The notes under the pieces were generated by a model. The model worked only from the letters and a program-made list of their open reading frames with translations, searched no databases and was not told where the DNA came from. Shown one piece after another: positions 33,790-48,059 of a DNA stretch of 64,000 nt. This stretch comes from Morinoia aosen (lineage: Eukaryota > Arthropoda > Malacostraca > Amphipoda > Talitridae): the NCBI GenBank assembly GCA_030386875.1, contig CM059563.1:46282102-46346101 (forward strand), in the 5' to 3' direction. Every line of letters starts with the position of its first letter. Position 1 is the stretch's first letter. The position numbers and the translations under genes were made by a program.

Positions 33790-36700
33790 GCCAATTTACG
33801 TTCTCGTAATAAATATTTACCTTCGCTCAATAAATATTTATCTCCGCTCAATAAATACTCAAATTTGTTCAATAGTTATTTATCTTCGCTCGGTAATTAT
33901 GTACATCCACTTAATATTTATTTACGTTTACTCAATATTTATTTCCGTTCGCTCAATAATTATTTACATCCGCTCAAAAATGATTTACATCCGCTCAATA
34001 TTTATTTATATCCGCTCAACAGTTATTTACATCCGCTCAACAATTATTTACCTTCGCTCAATAATTACTTACGTTCGCTCAATACTTATTTACATCCGCT
34101 CAATAATTATTTACATCCGCCCAACAATTATTTACATCCGCTCAATAATTATTTACATCCACCCAACAATTATTTACATCCGCTCAATAATGCTATACAT
34201 CCGCTCAATATTTATTTATATCCGCCCAACAGTTATTTACATCCGCTCAATAATTATTTACATCCGCTCAACAATTATTTACATCCGCTCAATAATGATT
34301 TACATCCGCTCAATATTTATTTATATCCGCCCAACAATTATTTACATACGCTCAATAATTATTTACATCCGCCCAACAATTATTTAAATCCGCTCAATAA
34401 TGATTTACATCCGCTCAATATTTATTTATATCCGCCCAACAATTATTTACATACACTCAATAATGATTTATATCCGCCCAACAATTATTTACATCCGCTC
34501 AATAATGATTTACATACGCTCAATATTTATTTATATCCGCCCAACAATTATTTACATACGCTCAATAATTATTTACATCCGCCTAACAATTATTTACATC
34601 CGCTCAATAATGATTTACATCCGCTCAATGTTTATTTATATCCGCCCAACAATTATTTACATACGCTCAATAATTATTTACCTTCGCTCAATAATTACTT
34701 ACGTTCGCTCAATACTTATTTACATCCGCTCAATAATTATTTACATCCACCCAACAATTATTTACATCCGCTCAATATTTATTTAAATCCGCCCAACAAT
34801 TATTTACATCCGCCCAACAATTATTTATATCCGCTCAATAATGATTTACATCCGCTCAATAATTATTTACATCCGCCCAACAATTATTTACATCCGCTCA
34901 ATATTTATTTAAATCCGCCCAACAATTATTTACATCCGCTCAATAATGATTTACATCCGCTCAATAATTATTTACATCCGCCCAACAATTATTTACATCC
35001 GCTCAATAATGATTTACATCCGCCCAACAATTATTTACATCCGCTCAATAATGATTTACATCCGCCCAACAATTATTTACATCCGCTCAATAATTATTTA
35101 CATCCGCCCAACAATTATTTACATCCGCTCAATAATTATTTACATCCACCCAACAATTATTTACATCCGCTCAATATTTATTTAAATCCGCCCAACAATT
35201 ATTTACATCCGCCCAACAATTATTTACATCCGCTCAATAATGATTTACATCCGCTCAATAATTATTTACATCCGCCCAACAATTATTTACATCCGCTCAA
35301 TAATGATTTACATCCGCCCAACAATTATTTACATCCGCTCAATAATGATTTACATACGCTCAATAATTATTTACATCCGCCCAACAATTATTTACATCCG
35401 CTCAATAATGATTTACATCCGCCCAACAATTATTTACATCCGCTCAATAATGATTTACATCCGCTCAATAATTATTTACATCCGCCCAACAATTATTTAC
35501 ATCCGCTCAATAATGATTTACATCCGCCCAACAATTATTTACATCCGCTCAATAATGATTTACATACGCTCAATAATTATTTACATCCGCCCAACAATTA
35601 TTTACATCCGCTCAATAATGATTTACATCCGCCCAACAATTATTTACATCCGCTCAATATTTATTTATATACGCCCAACAATCATTTACATACGCTCAAT
35701 AATTATTTACATCCGCCCAACAATTATTTACATCCGCTCAATAATGATTTACATCCGCCCAACAATTATTTACATCCGCTCAATAATGATTTACATACGC
35801 TCAATAATTATTTACATCCGCTCAATAATTATTTACATCCGCCCAACAATTATTTACATCCGCTCAATAATGATTTACATCCGCCCAACAATTATTTACA
35901 TCCGCTCAATAATGATTTACATACGCTCAATAATTATTTACATCCGCCCAACAATTATTTACATCCGCTCAATAATGATTTACATCCGCTCAATATTTAT
36001 TTATATACGCCCAACAATCATTTACATACGCTCAATATTTATTTACATCCGCCCAATAATTATTTACATACGCTCAATAGTTATTTACATCCGCTCAATA
36101 ATGATTTACATCCGCTCAATATTTATTTATATCCGCCCAATAATTATTTACATACGCTCAATAATTATTTACATCCGCTCAATAATTATTTACATCCGCC
36201 CAACAATTATTTAAATCCGCTCAATATTTATTTACATCTGCCCAACAATTATTTACATCCACTCAATAATTATTTACATCCGCTCAATATTTATTTACAT
36301 CCGCCCAACAATTATTTACATCCGCCCAACAATTCTTTACATCCGCTCAATAATTATTTACATCCGCTCAATAATGATTTACATCGCTCAATATTTATTT
36401 AGATCCGCTCAACAATTATTTACATCCGCTCAATAATGATTTACATCCGCTCAATATTTATTTATATCCGCCCAACAATTATTTACATACGCTCAATAAT
36501 GATTTACATCCGCTCAATATTTATTTATATCCGCCCAACAATTATTTACATACGCTCAATAATTATTTACATCCGCCTAACAATTATTTACATCCGCTCA
36601 ATAATGATTTACATCCGCTCAATATTTATTTATATCCGCCCAACAATTATTTACATACGCTCAATAATTATTTACATCCGCCCAACAATTATTTACATCC

Positions 36701-39700
36701 GCTCAATAATGATTTACATCCGCTCAATATTTATTTATATCCGCCCAACAATTATTTACATACGCTCAATAATTATTTACATCCGCCTAACAATTATTTA
36801 CATCCGCTCAATAATGATTTACATCCGCTCAATATTTATTTATATCCGCCCAACAATTACTTACATCTGCTCAATAATGATTTACATCCGCCCAACAATT
36901 ATTTACATCCGCTCAATAATGATTTACATCCGCCAAACAATTATTTACATCCGCTCAATATTTATTTACATCCGCCAAACAATTATTTACATCCGCCCAA
37001 CAATTACTTACATCTGCTCAATAATGATTTACATCCGCTCAATAATGATTTACATCCCCCCAACAATTATTTACATCCGCTCAATAATGATTTACATCCG
37101 CCCAACAATTATTTACATCCGCTCAATAATGATTTACATCCGCTCAATATTTATTTATATCCGCCCAACAGTTATTTACATCCGCTCAATAATGATTTAC
37201 ATCCACCCAACAATTATTTACATCCGCTCAATAATTATTTACATACGCTCAATACTTATTTACATCCGCTCAATAATGATTTACATCCGCTCAATATTTA
37301 TTTACATCCGCCCAACAATTATTTACATCCTTTCAATAATTATTCACATCCGTCCAACAATTATTTACATCCGCTCAATAATGATTTACATCCGCCCAAC
37401 AATTATTTACATCCGCTCAATAATTATTTACATACGCTCAATAATTATTTACATCCGCTCAATAATGATTTACATCCGCTCAATATTTATTTACATCCGC
37501 CCAACAATTATTTACTTACGCTCAATAATTATTTACATCCGCCCAACAATTATTTACATCCGCTCAATAATGATTTACATCCGCTCAATATTTATTTACA
37601 TCCGCCCAATAATTATTTACACACGCTCAATAATTATTTACATCCGCTCAATAATGGTTTACATCCGCTCAATATATATTTACATCCGCCCAACAATTAT
37701 TTACTTACGCTCAATAATTATTTACATCCGCCCAACAATTCTTTACATCCGCTCAATAATGATTAACATCCACTCAATATTTATTTATATCCGCCCAATA
37801 ATTATTTACATACGCTCAATAATTATTTTCATCCGCTCAATAATTATTTACATCCGCCCAACAATTATTTACATACGCTCTTTATTTACATTTACATTTG
37901 CCCAACAATTATTTACATCCACTCATTAATTATTTACATCCGCTCAATATTTATTTACATCCGCCCAACAATTATTTACATCCGCCCAACAATTATTTAC
38001 ATCCGCTCAATAATTATTTACATCCGCTCAATAATGATTTACATCCGCTCAATACTTATTTATGTCCGCCCAACAATTATTTACATCCGCTCAATAATGA
38101 TTTACATCCGCCCAACAATTATTTACATCCGCTCAATAATGATTTACATCCGCTCAATATTTATTTATATCCGCCCAACAATTATTTACATACGCTCAAT
38201 AATTATTTACATCCGCCTAACAATTATTTACATCCGCTCAATAATGATTTACATCCGCTCAATATTTATTTATATCCGCCCAACAATTACTTACATCTGC
38301 TCAATAATGATTTACATCCCCCCAACAATTATTTACATCCGCTCAATAATGATTTACATCCGCCAAACAATTATTTACATCCGCCCAACAATTACTTACA
38401 TCTGCTCAATAATGATTTACATCCGCTCAATAATGATTTACATCCCCCCAACAATTATTTACATCCGCTCAATAATGATTTACATCCGCCCAACAATTAT
38501 TTACATCCGCTCAATAATGATTTACATCCGCTCAATATTTATTTATATCCGCCCAACAGTTATTTACATCCGCTCAATAATGATTTACATCCACCCAACA
38601 ATTATTTACATCCGCTCAATAATTATTTACATACGCTCAATACTTATTTACATCCGCTCAATAATGATTTACATCCGCTCAATATTTATTTACATCCGCC
38701 CAACAATTATTTACATCCTTTCAATAATTATTTACATCCTTCCAACAATTATTTACATCCGCTCAATAATGATTTACATCCGCCCAACAATTATTTACAT
38801 CCGCTCAATAATTATTTACATACGCTCAATAATTATTTACATCCGCTCAATAATGATTTACATCCGCTCAATATTTATTTACATCCGCCCAACAATTATT
38901 TACTTACGCTCAATAATTATTTACATCCGCCCAACAATTATTTACATCCGCTCAATAATGATTTACATCCGCTCAATATTTATTTACATCCGCCCAATAA
39001 TTATTTACACACGCTCAATAATTATTTACATCCGCTCAATAATGGTTTACATCCGCTCAATATATATTTACATCCGCCCAACAATTATTTACTTACGCTC
39101 AATAATTATTTACATCCGCCCAACAATTCTTTACATCCGCTCAATAATGATTAACATCCACTCAATATTTATTTATATCCGCCCAATAATTATTTACATA
39201 CGCTCAATAATTATTTTCATCCGCTCAATAATTATTTACATCCGCCCAACAATTATTTACATACGCTCTTTATTTACATTTACATTTGCCCAACAATTAT
39301 TTACATCCACTCATTAATTATTTACATCCGCTCAATATTTATTTACATCCGCCCAACAATTATTTACATCCGCCCAACAATTATTTACATCCGCTCAATA
39401 ATTATTTACATCCGCTCAATAATGATTTACATCCGCTCAATACTTATTTATGTCCGCCCAACAATTATTTACATCCGCTCAATAATGATTTACATCCGCC
39501 CAACAATTATTTACATCCGCTCAATAATGATTTAAATCCGCTCAATATTTATTTATATCCGCCCAACAATTATTTACATACGCTCAATAATTATTTACAT
39601 CCGCCCAACAATTATTTACATCCTCTCAATAATGATTTACATCCGCCCAACAATTATTTACATCCGCTCAATAATTATTTACATCCGTTCAATATTTATT

Positions 39701-39765
39701 TACATCCGCCCAACAATTATTTACATCCACTTGGTAATCATTTACGTTCGCTCAGTTCGCTTAGT
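33790..39765. repeat. giant 21-bp minisatellite, roughly 280 copies
   Basis: The unit is close to TTTACATCCGCTCAATAAT plus two bases, with main variants CGCCCAACAATTA, CGCTCAATAATGA, CGCTCAATATTTA and TACGCTCAATAATTA. The period divides by three, so two plus-strand frames stay open together for kilobases (LHPLNNY-type and YIRSIII-type; the longest is 914 codons, 33658-36402, starting at GTG). Single-base length changes end the frames. There is no ATG-started protein with a plausible N-terminus, so I call it non-coding. Copies are arranged in nested higher-order repeats. Confidence 0.97.
36600..39765. repeat. 1388-bp higher-order repeat inside the 21-bp array
   Basis: A rare junction CTCTTTATTTACATTTACAT occurs at 37878 and again 1388 bp later at 39266, and the order of unit variants before and after it is the same in both. 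The second copy is followed by the start of a third, which is broken off at about 39765. The left boundary is estimated. Confidence 0.85.
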
Positions 39766-40032
39766 TCATCAGCAGCTGAAGCCTGTAACTGTGCAGCGGA
39801 AGTTACAATTGGAAGGCAAATTAAGCCCAAGCAATGGTCTAATTAAATTAGCATTGCAATTAATGAAGCCTGTCTAATGACGCGCCACGAACAGCTTCAA
39901 CATTTTTGCTAATTAGTCATTAAATCCTGAGCTAAAATTATCACGCCTACATTGCTGGGGTTTATTTCCACGTAATCCTTCAAAAGAAGCGCTATGCTGA
40001 AGAATACGGAATAGGTTCTTTCAGTAACAGGT

Positions 40033-40390
40033 TCCTACTGGAAGCCATTTACATGATACTGATGGAAGTTTTTTAAAGGATACTGATGGAAGTTATTTGA
40101 AGGATACTGATGGAAGTCAATTACAGGATCTTGCAGGAAGCCATTTACATGATACTGCTGGAAGTTTTTAAAGGATACTGATGGAAGTTATTTGAAGGAT
40201 ACTGATGGAAGCCATTTACATGATACTGATGGAAGTCTTTTAAAGGATACTGATGGAAGTTATTTAAAGGATACTGATGAAGCCATTTACATGATACGGA
40301 TGGAAGTTATTTAAAGGATACTGATAAAGCCATTTACATGATTCTGATGGAAGTTTTTAAAGGATACTGATGGAAGTCACTTCACCAGAA
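40033..40390. repeat. 24-bp minisatellite, locus 2
   Basis: Units read GATACTGATGGAAGTTATTT with AAAG or ACAT, about 14 copies. It is the same family as 31318-31500. The two loci bracket the giant array. Confidence 0.87.
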
Positions 40391-41160
40391 AATGACAGTC
40401 AATTACGGCAGTGAAGGTTCATTGAAATAATATTTAGGAACCCTCCTCTTCTGTGATGAGGAAATATAATCATTAACGAGAGCGATAATGAACAAATTCT
40501 CTATGATTCGAGAATGATAAATGAATAAAGATAACTTCCATAAAGAGTGGTTAGTGCCTTGGGTTGAGTAGCGGAATAAGGGAGATATTATCGACAATTT
40601 TGTCGAGAGTCAGAAATGATGAACTATTTGAATCTTTTATGTATTGAACTACGTAGGGACGTTGTACATCACTACAACCGTGAGCAATTTTCGTGCTTCA
40701 CTTCACATTAAGAAGAGTATTGCGAATAAATAACGATAAGAACTGTATATTGGTGCTCAAGTTATTGCAGTCAGGAAAAATTATGTGAGCAGGGAAGGAT
40801 TGGTTCAAAATGTTTAGGAATCAAGCAGTAATATGAATCATTTCTTCATTGAAAAATGCCTTCATAACTTATGAATTGTATTTGTCTAGATAGATTATAG
40901 CGACATCAATTTCCAAAATGGCAACAATGAAGCCATGTTTGCTGACCAGCAGCATGCGTTACAATTGCCGGTGGTGGGAGGGTCATTTTGTGAAGAAAGT
41001 TTTGACTTTTCATTTCGTAGAAAATTTGAAGCTTCTTAGTAACGGAAATTCGAGTTTGGAATGACTCTTACTTTTACTCTATCATTCCGTTCAATAGTTA
41101 TGGTCATGAATCCTGCAATTGATATCCCACATTTAGCAGAGTGAGAAATTTTTTTGCTTG
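40391..41160. other. AT-rich DNA without recognised features
   Basis: No array, transposon or convincing frame is seen. Confidence 0.5.
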
Positions 41161-41164
41161 CTTG

Positions 41165-41526
41165 AAGTTGTGCCCTGAAGTTGTACATCTGCCAGTTGTG
41201 CCATGAAGCTGATCAGTTTTAGCTCAAGGAGCACGTATTTTAGATACTCAAAATAGTTCCAGTTGTGCCCTGACGCTGGCCAGTTGTAGCTCAATGAGAG
41301 TGTATTTTGGATACTCAAAATAGTTCCAGTTGTGCCCTGACGCTGGCCAGTTGTAGCTCAATGAGAGTGTATTTTGGATACTCAAAATAGTTCCAGTTGT
41401 GCCCTGACGCTGGCCAGTTGTAGCTCAATGAGAGTGTATTTTGGATACTCAAAATAGTTCCAGTTGTGCCCTGACGCTGGCCAGTTGTAGCTCAAGGAGC
41501 GCGTATTTTGGATACTCAAAATATTG
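41165..41526. repeat. 67-bp minisatellite, about 5 copies
   Basis: The unit includes TGTGCCCTGACGCTGGCCAG, TTGTAGCTCAATGAGAGTG and TTTGGATACTCAAAATAG. The three central copies are nearly identical. The leftmost are diverged (TGTGCCATGAAGCTGATCAG). Confidence 0.92.
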
Positions 41527-44500
41527 CTGGATGTATTTGAGGCTGATCGTTCGCACACGTGCACCGCATGATAGTGCTGCTTTTAGTGAGGCTTTTTATG
41601 AAGCTTGTGCGCACTGAAGATATTTTGTGGTTGACTTGAAATACTCCAAGAATTACATTTGCTCGAAAATGGGAAAATACAGTGTTATACCTACCTCTGA
41701 AATTAGTATCCAATTATCATGCGTAACTAACCGTTTCTAAATATCGTGTCTTGATTATAAGTACTCATTAAATGAAATTCCAGCTATTTTTTCAAGAGTA
41801 CTGTTATACCAAATCACAAGAAACTAAATTTCCGCAGAAGCTCGAGAAAGAAGCCAAGCTCTTATTACTAACGAAAATTTTTCGAGTGGAAAGCTCATTT
41901 TTCACGCAGTCTTCAGCATCGCTTCCAGCTTGTTGTTCTTTAAGGTCAATATTTCAAAGCAGAAACCCAATTTATCAATGCCCAATAATCCTTCGAACTA
42001 ACGCTTAAATCGAGACTCTGCTACGGAAGTGGAGAGAGCGTATAGTTCGTGCCGCAGCATTTGTTAAATTCACTGCAATTCTTCAATCAGTTTAAAAAAT
42101 TTTGCCATCTTGCTAGCATTGAATAGCGTACGACGATGAGGATGTTTACGACCCTGACAATTTTTTCCTCAATCACGAGTTCGGAGCACGTAAAATATTT
42201 ACTTTAGGCAGAAAGTAAACAATGAGATGACAGACTTGTCTTCCAAAGCTACTTCCTTGAGAGGAAACAGGCGCAGGCTCTCCCTTACGGTGCTCTGAGT
42301 GCTTCTTTGAAGTTAAGCTCTGCTATATATCAAAGGAATTCACGATGGTTGAGCTCACTGATCACATTGAACGCCCCCTGTAATTTTAAAAGAGCAGTAA
42401 TCTAGAGACTGACGTCGCTCTGAGGCAACTTGCATTACCGTAAACTTTTGCAAGTTGCTGCTTGAAGATAAGTTAGTATATGAATGATAACTCGACTTCT
42501 AAAGTAAATAAAACTAAATCGCTGTTTATTCAGAAATCAAATCTCTAATCTAACTCTGAAAATTATTGTAATTTTTTTATTATTGTTTTTTTAGAAGAGA
42601 TTCTCTAATTCTAACAAATTTTTACAACACCTGTAAAATTAACGCTACAGCTCTACAATAAAGTAACGTGCCGGAGTTCACAAATGCAACACTTTTGTTA
42701 CATGAAGTGTTTCCCTTCACCAAAACCTGCAAACTGTGTTCTGTGCTGGCGTTGCTCTAAGAAAAACAAAATTTTATGCTTAAAGAACATGGTTATTTTA
42801 TACCTAGTACTACGTCACAGTGGATGTAAGTTTGTACTGCCGACTCGTACGTATGCAAAATAATAAGAGGCGAACAGCATAGAATTCTACGAAAAAATCT
42901 CAACTTGTGTGCGTCGGTTGTTTGATTACCAAACTTAGGTCACATTTACCGAGATTTTTGGGGATAATCTTCTCCTCAATATATTTCTAACTGAAGTTAG
43001 ATGGTGAAAAGATGACGATATTATGTATGAAAGATATTCTCTTGCTTAACGTGTTTCTGATAAGTTAAAGTAGAACGTTAACAATATTATAGCTAGAGAA
43101 TCTCACGCTCAATGTGTTTCTAACTTGTGTTAAGCTGGCGGATAATTAACGTGCGTTCATCTACACTCTGTTTCATTATATTAACAGTGCAACCGAGAGT
43201 ACAAAATTTGATCATTTTCTCCTGGAAAAGTCGACAAAATATTCAACGTTTCTGATCCATTTGTCTGCCTTCATTCTTTATGCTGTAATAGTTTTTTTCT
43301 CGATCATCTGAAAGGGAATGTAATAATGTATTCGGAAATGATGTTTTCCCTTTCATTTTAAATTCGAACGAAATCTTCAATACCATTTCAAGTAAGATAT
43401 TCACCAACGTTTATGTAAAATTACATGTTCTTCAGAAGTCATACATATCCTAATACTATCTCCATCACCCATTTTAAATTATGTATTCACCATCGCGTAT
43501 GTAAAATTGTGATTTCTCCAATACCTAGTTTATATATTTTATAATTAATTTTCTCAAGACAATGAACTCATCAACACCTTGTGCCCCGTTTTAAATAAAC
43601 GTGCACTCTTGAATTTAGCTTTCTATTCTAAAGAAATAGCTACCCTAAAGAAATATCTCCGTTTTTGTTTGAACACGAAGAGCACATGATTAAACTTTAC
43701 GCAGACTATATATTTGAAAATATGTTAAAGTTAGGAAATTCGTACGATGGATGCGATTAACTTTCCTTTGAAATTACGAACCTTCTCTGGAGCTAAACAA
43801 TTGAGAGGCGATGTTTGAATAACCTTTGCTTGAAAATTTCTTCTCGAATATATTCAAAATATTAAATTCTCGAAAATATTCTCGAAAATATTCATTCAAA
43901 GCCTACAAACTGTGAAAGATGGCTGGTATCTCGACCTATACACAGGGTCTGAAGACACTGCACAGTTAAGTTAGAATAAAACATAATGATTTTATGTCAC
44001 CAAAGCATTTAACAATATGACTCAACATATTTTTAGAAATATAAAAGCAGCCCCGAATTGTCTGAGCAAATGCAGCAGCATATACAGCATTTACGGGCTT
44101 GGTCTCTAAAAACTCTTAAAATTCACACGGGGCCCTAACAACATGAATAACAACCTTAAACACACGAGTGTGACGAATTCATCACGCAAAAATTCAAGCT
44201 TCTTATGCACTAAATTGTTTGCAGAGCTTCTAGCAAATGAATGTGACGACTTAGGCACATGATATCTTCAAGCTGAGTTCATAGTTGAGTCAGTTTTGCG
44301 TGCGATACTTAAGTTATTAAACAAACTTCGTGAACGTGCGACGTATTGTTCGCAGCACTCCCACTGGTTGAGCAAAGAATCAAGGGCGTAAAGCGTTAAC
44401 ATTAACTGTTACTAAAACTGAGGAAAATCTGCGACGAGCTTTATTTTCTACATCATTTAAGTTTATTTTATTGACTTTTCTCCGTTATGCTTTCATTTGT

Positions 44501-46090
44501 CTACGCAATTTACTCTCCTTACTTTGAACACATTGAAGTAATTTTTTCTCCTATGCCAATTTCTCCACTGATGCAGTCTGTGAGTGCGCTGCAATATTCT
44601 CTTACATTTTATTTTATATGCTCAGTCAAGTTTAATTTAGCTTAGTTTAGTTTAGTTTCTCTGTCAGTCCAAACTGAAATAGCTACTTCACCGACCCTCA
44701 GCTGTGTCATAAACCAAACCCCTTAAACTTTCTTTGCTAGTCTCACAAAGACAGAGTCGAGTTTTCTTTTCGGGAGCGCTCTCCGAGCACTGCTCGCATT
44801 GAGTTCTTCAATACGAGGCACGGGTCGTAGCTCTGCACTGAGGCCTCCTAAGCCAGCACAAAACTCAGAAAAGTGTCGGTAGGCCCAAGTTTCCTTTTTA
44901 GAAGAACCATTCAGCCTGGCCGTGAAAAGTTATCTCCAGTAAAATGAGTAGATTTGAGCTAACATTCAAGATCTTCATGCTCACAAGTGCGCCACTGAAG
45001 CTCAAAGAGCTCAAGAAATGTCTGAGCCTAATCCCGTTACAATAGCAGTTCTTATTGCCTACTCACAGGTAATATTTTGCAACTAGAATGACTAGAATTG
45101 ACATCGTAACAGCGTGAAGTTTCGACAACATTACCACGTGTTACTGCAACAACACACTTCTTGACGACTTCAAGCATGAATGCCGCATTCCTGTATTTAT
45201 GTGGAACGTATCCCGTCAATTAAGTAACGTACATTTTAACTAAGAGGAATATTAATCTAATTTAAATTCCGGAGACCCTGAAAGATCTGAAATTTCTGTG
45301 CGTGGGCCTCAGCTCCTGCAAAAAGGAACAGTAGCAGCTCACTATGGAACTTGCTGCGCCAAAAGTTCATAACTACTCGTAAGTCTGGATGGCACTTTAC
45401 TGAGCTCACCGCAAAATGGCTACTTAGCTGCCTCGTATACATCGAGTGCGAATTTAGGCGAGTATTGCAGCACGGGAATCTTTTAGGACCAGAGGAGTTA
45501 TGGTGAAGTTATGCATTAGCTCCCGAAAATGAGAAGGTGATTACGTATAACTGGTCCGAACGTACGGGAGACCAAGCGAAAAAAAGACGTTTTACTTCGA
45601 GGAAGAACATCGAAAATGTCATCGAGGAAACCGTAATAAAACGTGTCGTGGCCCTCTGAAAATGGGATTTCTGATGAAGTCAAGCGTTAAAAACAGGAAA
45701 GTATAGGTCTTGATTTCAAATTCTGAAATATCAACGACGTGGCAAATAGTCTGCGGGAAAATTATTCCTGAACTCAAATGCATGCATCAAAGGTTTTAAT
45801 TCAGTATAATGATTATCTCAGAGGTGGATTATATCGAGCAAATGTGCTGATGCCCCCAGTTCTTGGAAGTTTAACATAGTTCGGACTTCAACATACTTGA
45901 ATAAAAATTACTTAATGGTAAATGATAATTTGATTATTCTTAACTAAAATTAAAATAAAACGTTTAGTGAATTTGAGGTGTTCATTCCTAAATACAAGTT
46001 CTTCAAAATAATTACTTCTTGGTTGCAAAATAACATGAGTGATTTATAAGGCACTCTAGCTTTACTGCGATCAGTCATTTAAAAAACGCA
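41527..46090. other. long AT-rich stretch, no gene recognised
   Basis: It contains about three very degenerate copies of a unit near 68 bp at 42960-43150 (CTCAATATATTTCTAAC, CTCAATGTGTTTCTAAC) and a loose repeat at 43320-43560. Isolated splice-like donors occur (for example CACAG|GTAATA near 45067) without exon support. Confidence 0.5.
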
Positions 46091-46097
46091 GTTCTCA

Positions 46098-46691
46098 CAG
46101 CAATGCAGTCAGCTGTAATTGTAGCGGATAGATAAGTAGTTGAAGTGGCTGAAGTTTCACTTGTAGCAATGCAGTCAGCTGTAATTGTAGCGGATAGATA
46201 AGTAGTTGAAGTGGCTGAAGTTTCACTTGTAGCAATGCAGTCAGCTGTAATTGTAGCGGATAGATAAGTAGTTGAAGTGGCTGAAGTTTCACTTGTAGCA
46301 ATGCAGTCAGCTGTAATTGTAGCGGATAGATAAGTAGTTGAAGTGGCTGAAGTTTCACTTGTAGCAATGCAGTCAGCTGTAATTGTAGCGGATAGATAAG
46401 TAGTTGAAGTGGCTGAAGTTTCACTTGTAGCAATGCAGTCAGCTGTAATTGTAGCGGATAGATAAGTAGTTGAAGTGGCTGAAGTTTCACTTGTAGCAAT
46501 GCAGTCAGCTGTAATTGTAGCGGATAGATAAGTAGTTGAAGTGGCTGAAGTTTCACTTGTAGCAATGCAGTCAGCTGTAATTGTAGCGGATAGATAAGTA
46601 GTTGAAGTGGCTGAAGTTTCACTTGTAGCAATGCAGTCAGCTGTAATTGTAGCGGATAGATAAGTAGTTGAAGTGGCTGAAGTTTTACCTG
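46098..46691. repeat. 66-bp minisatellite, nine near-identical copies
   Basis: The unit starts AGCAATGCAGTCAGCTGTAA and ends GTGGCTGAAGTTTCACTTGT. Copies are identical as far as I can read, except near the right edge (TTTTACC). 66 bp equals 22 codons, so two minus-strand frames stay open; one gives a Ser/Thr-rich repeat (TSETSATSTTYLSATITADC). That frame has no ATG at its start, so coding is not supported. Confidence 0.96.
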
Positions 46692-47366
46692 CAACACCTA
46701 CAACGGTTATCAAATGATGTGGACTGCAGTTACATCGCTCAAAATAAAAACGTAGTTTCTTAATTGATTTGAGATCCTAACACTGCGGGGATAGATGTGT
46801 AGTACCTTAATAAAATGTCACGTGAATTTTCGCAAGAGTTACGAAACCACATACCGAACCGAACAATATCGGATCATAATACACTGTTCTTTTACGATAG
46901 CCGAACACGTGGATGTCCGACGTCTGTGATCCGCTGATATACATACATTCAAGAGTATAAGTAACTTCTATGAGCATGCATCGATATTTTAAGCAAATGA
47001 TATTTAAAATAACTACGTATTTATCCCATACCTTATTCAGTAACGTTTCAACCACTTTGGTATATGCAAACAGTCTCTGAATCATCAGATTTGTACCCTA
47101 GCTTACCTTAATATATTGGAGTCTGGTATGTTGAAGAATCCAATCTCAGGAACGAGTAGGATATGACGTTAACTATAAGGCAATAAAGCACCTAGAACTC
47201 GTGTGAATCTTCGGACAGCACAACAAAAGAAAACATTATATTTTTGTCAAAGGTTGGGCGCAGTTGAAGTCGTACCCTTTTATTTTAAATGAGTGAGCGT
47301 GGAATGCAATGACTAAATGGTCGAAAAAACAAAATTCGTTGAATGAATACCGATATAAAATTCTTG

Positions 47367-47380
47367 CCCCCCCCCCCCCC
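47367..47380. repeat. poly-C microsatellite
   Basis: Fourteen consecutive C bases, followed by a C-rich tract. Such runs are prone to sequencing error. Confidence 0.95.
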
Positions 47381-48059
47381 GCCTCGCCTCTCCCCCGTTG
47401 ACTGCACTTTAAAAATAAACTCCCTAAATTTTGGATCGACAACTAAACTTGCGCCAAATAACTTCACAGAAATAAGTTACGCAAGCATGTCCTGCAAAAA
47501 TCTTCCAACACTAATTATTCTAGGGAGCAGCTCGCCAAAAGAGGGCGCTGTAAAAGATATACGACACAACTCCTTGTTAGCCTTTACAGCCAAGATAATA
47601 GATTGCGTCTGCTATCACTCAAGCGGCACCGCTTCTTTTCTGACCACGGCAGCAATATAATAAAAGCAAAGCCGAGTACACACTTTTGCTAGCAAACTCA
47701 AAGAGATCGCCTGAAGTTTTTGCGCAGTTTCTGCTCACTAATTGCCAAGTCGATCCACACGTTGTCTTCCTTTATGAGAATCTGGTGGACTTCATTCGGT
47801 GTGTTAAAAAAACGTTTTATGTGAATAAACAACAGAGCTTTGATCCCTTTTGCGCAATAGATGTTGAAGTTTAATAGCCTCGTCTGCCTCTTGACTGGTA
47901 ACGATCGACGCTGGTGTATGTTGTGAATTAGAAAGTATGAAATGCGTAAGAATTTATTGGAAATAGTGATGGGTGCCTCAGTTATATAGATTGGCCTTCA
48001 GGACTTGTATCTTCCGTGATCACTTTAATTCATTTAGTTTCCGTGTATTCATCGCTATC

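Noticed and set aside
33658-36402. 914-codon open frame (and 497-, 427- and 418-codon frames up to 39317)
   Set aside because: They lie wholly in the 21-bp array, start at non-ATG codons, and two frames are open together because the unit is a multiple of three without stops.
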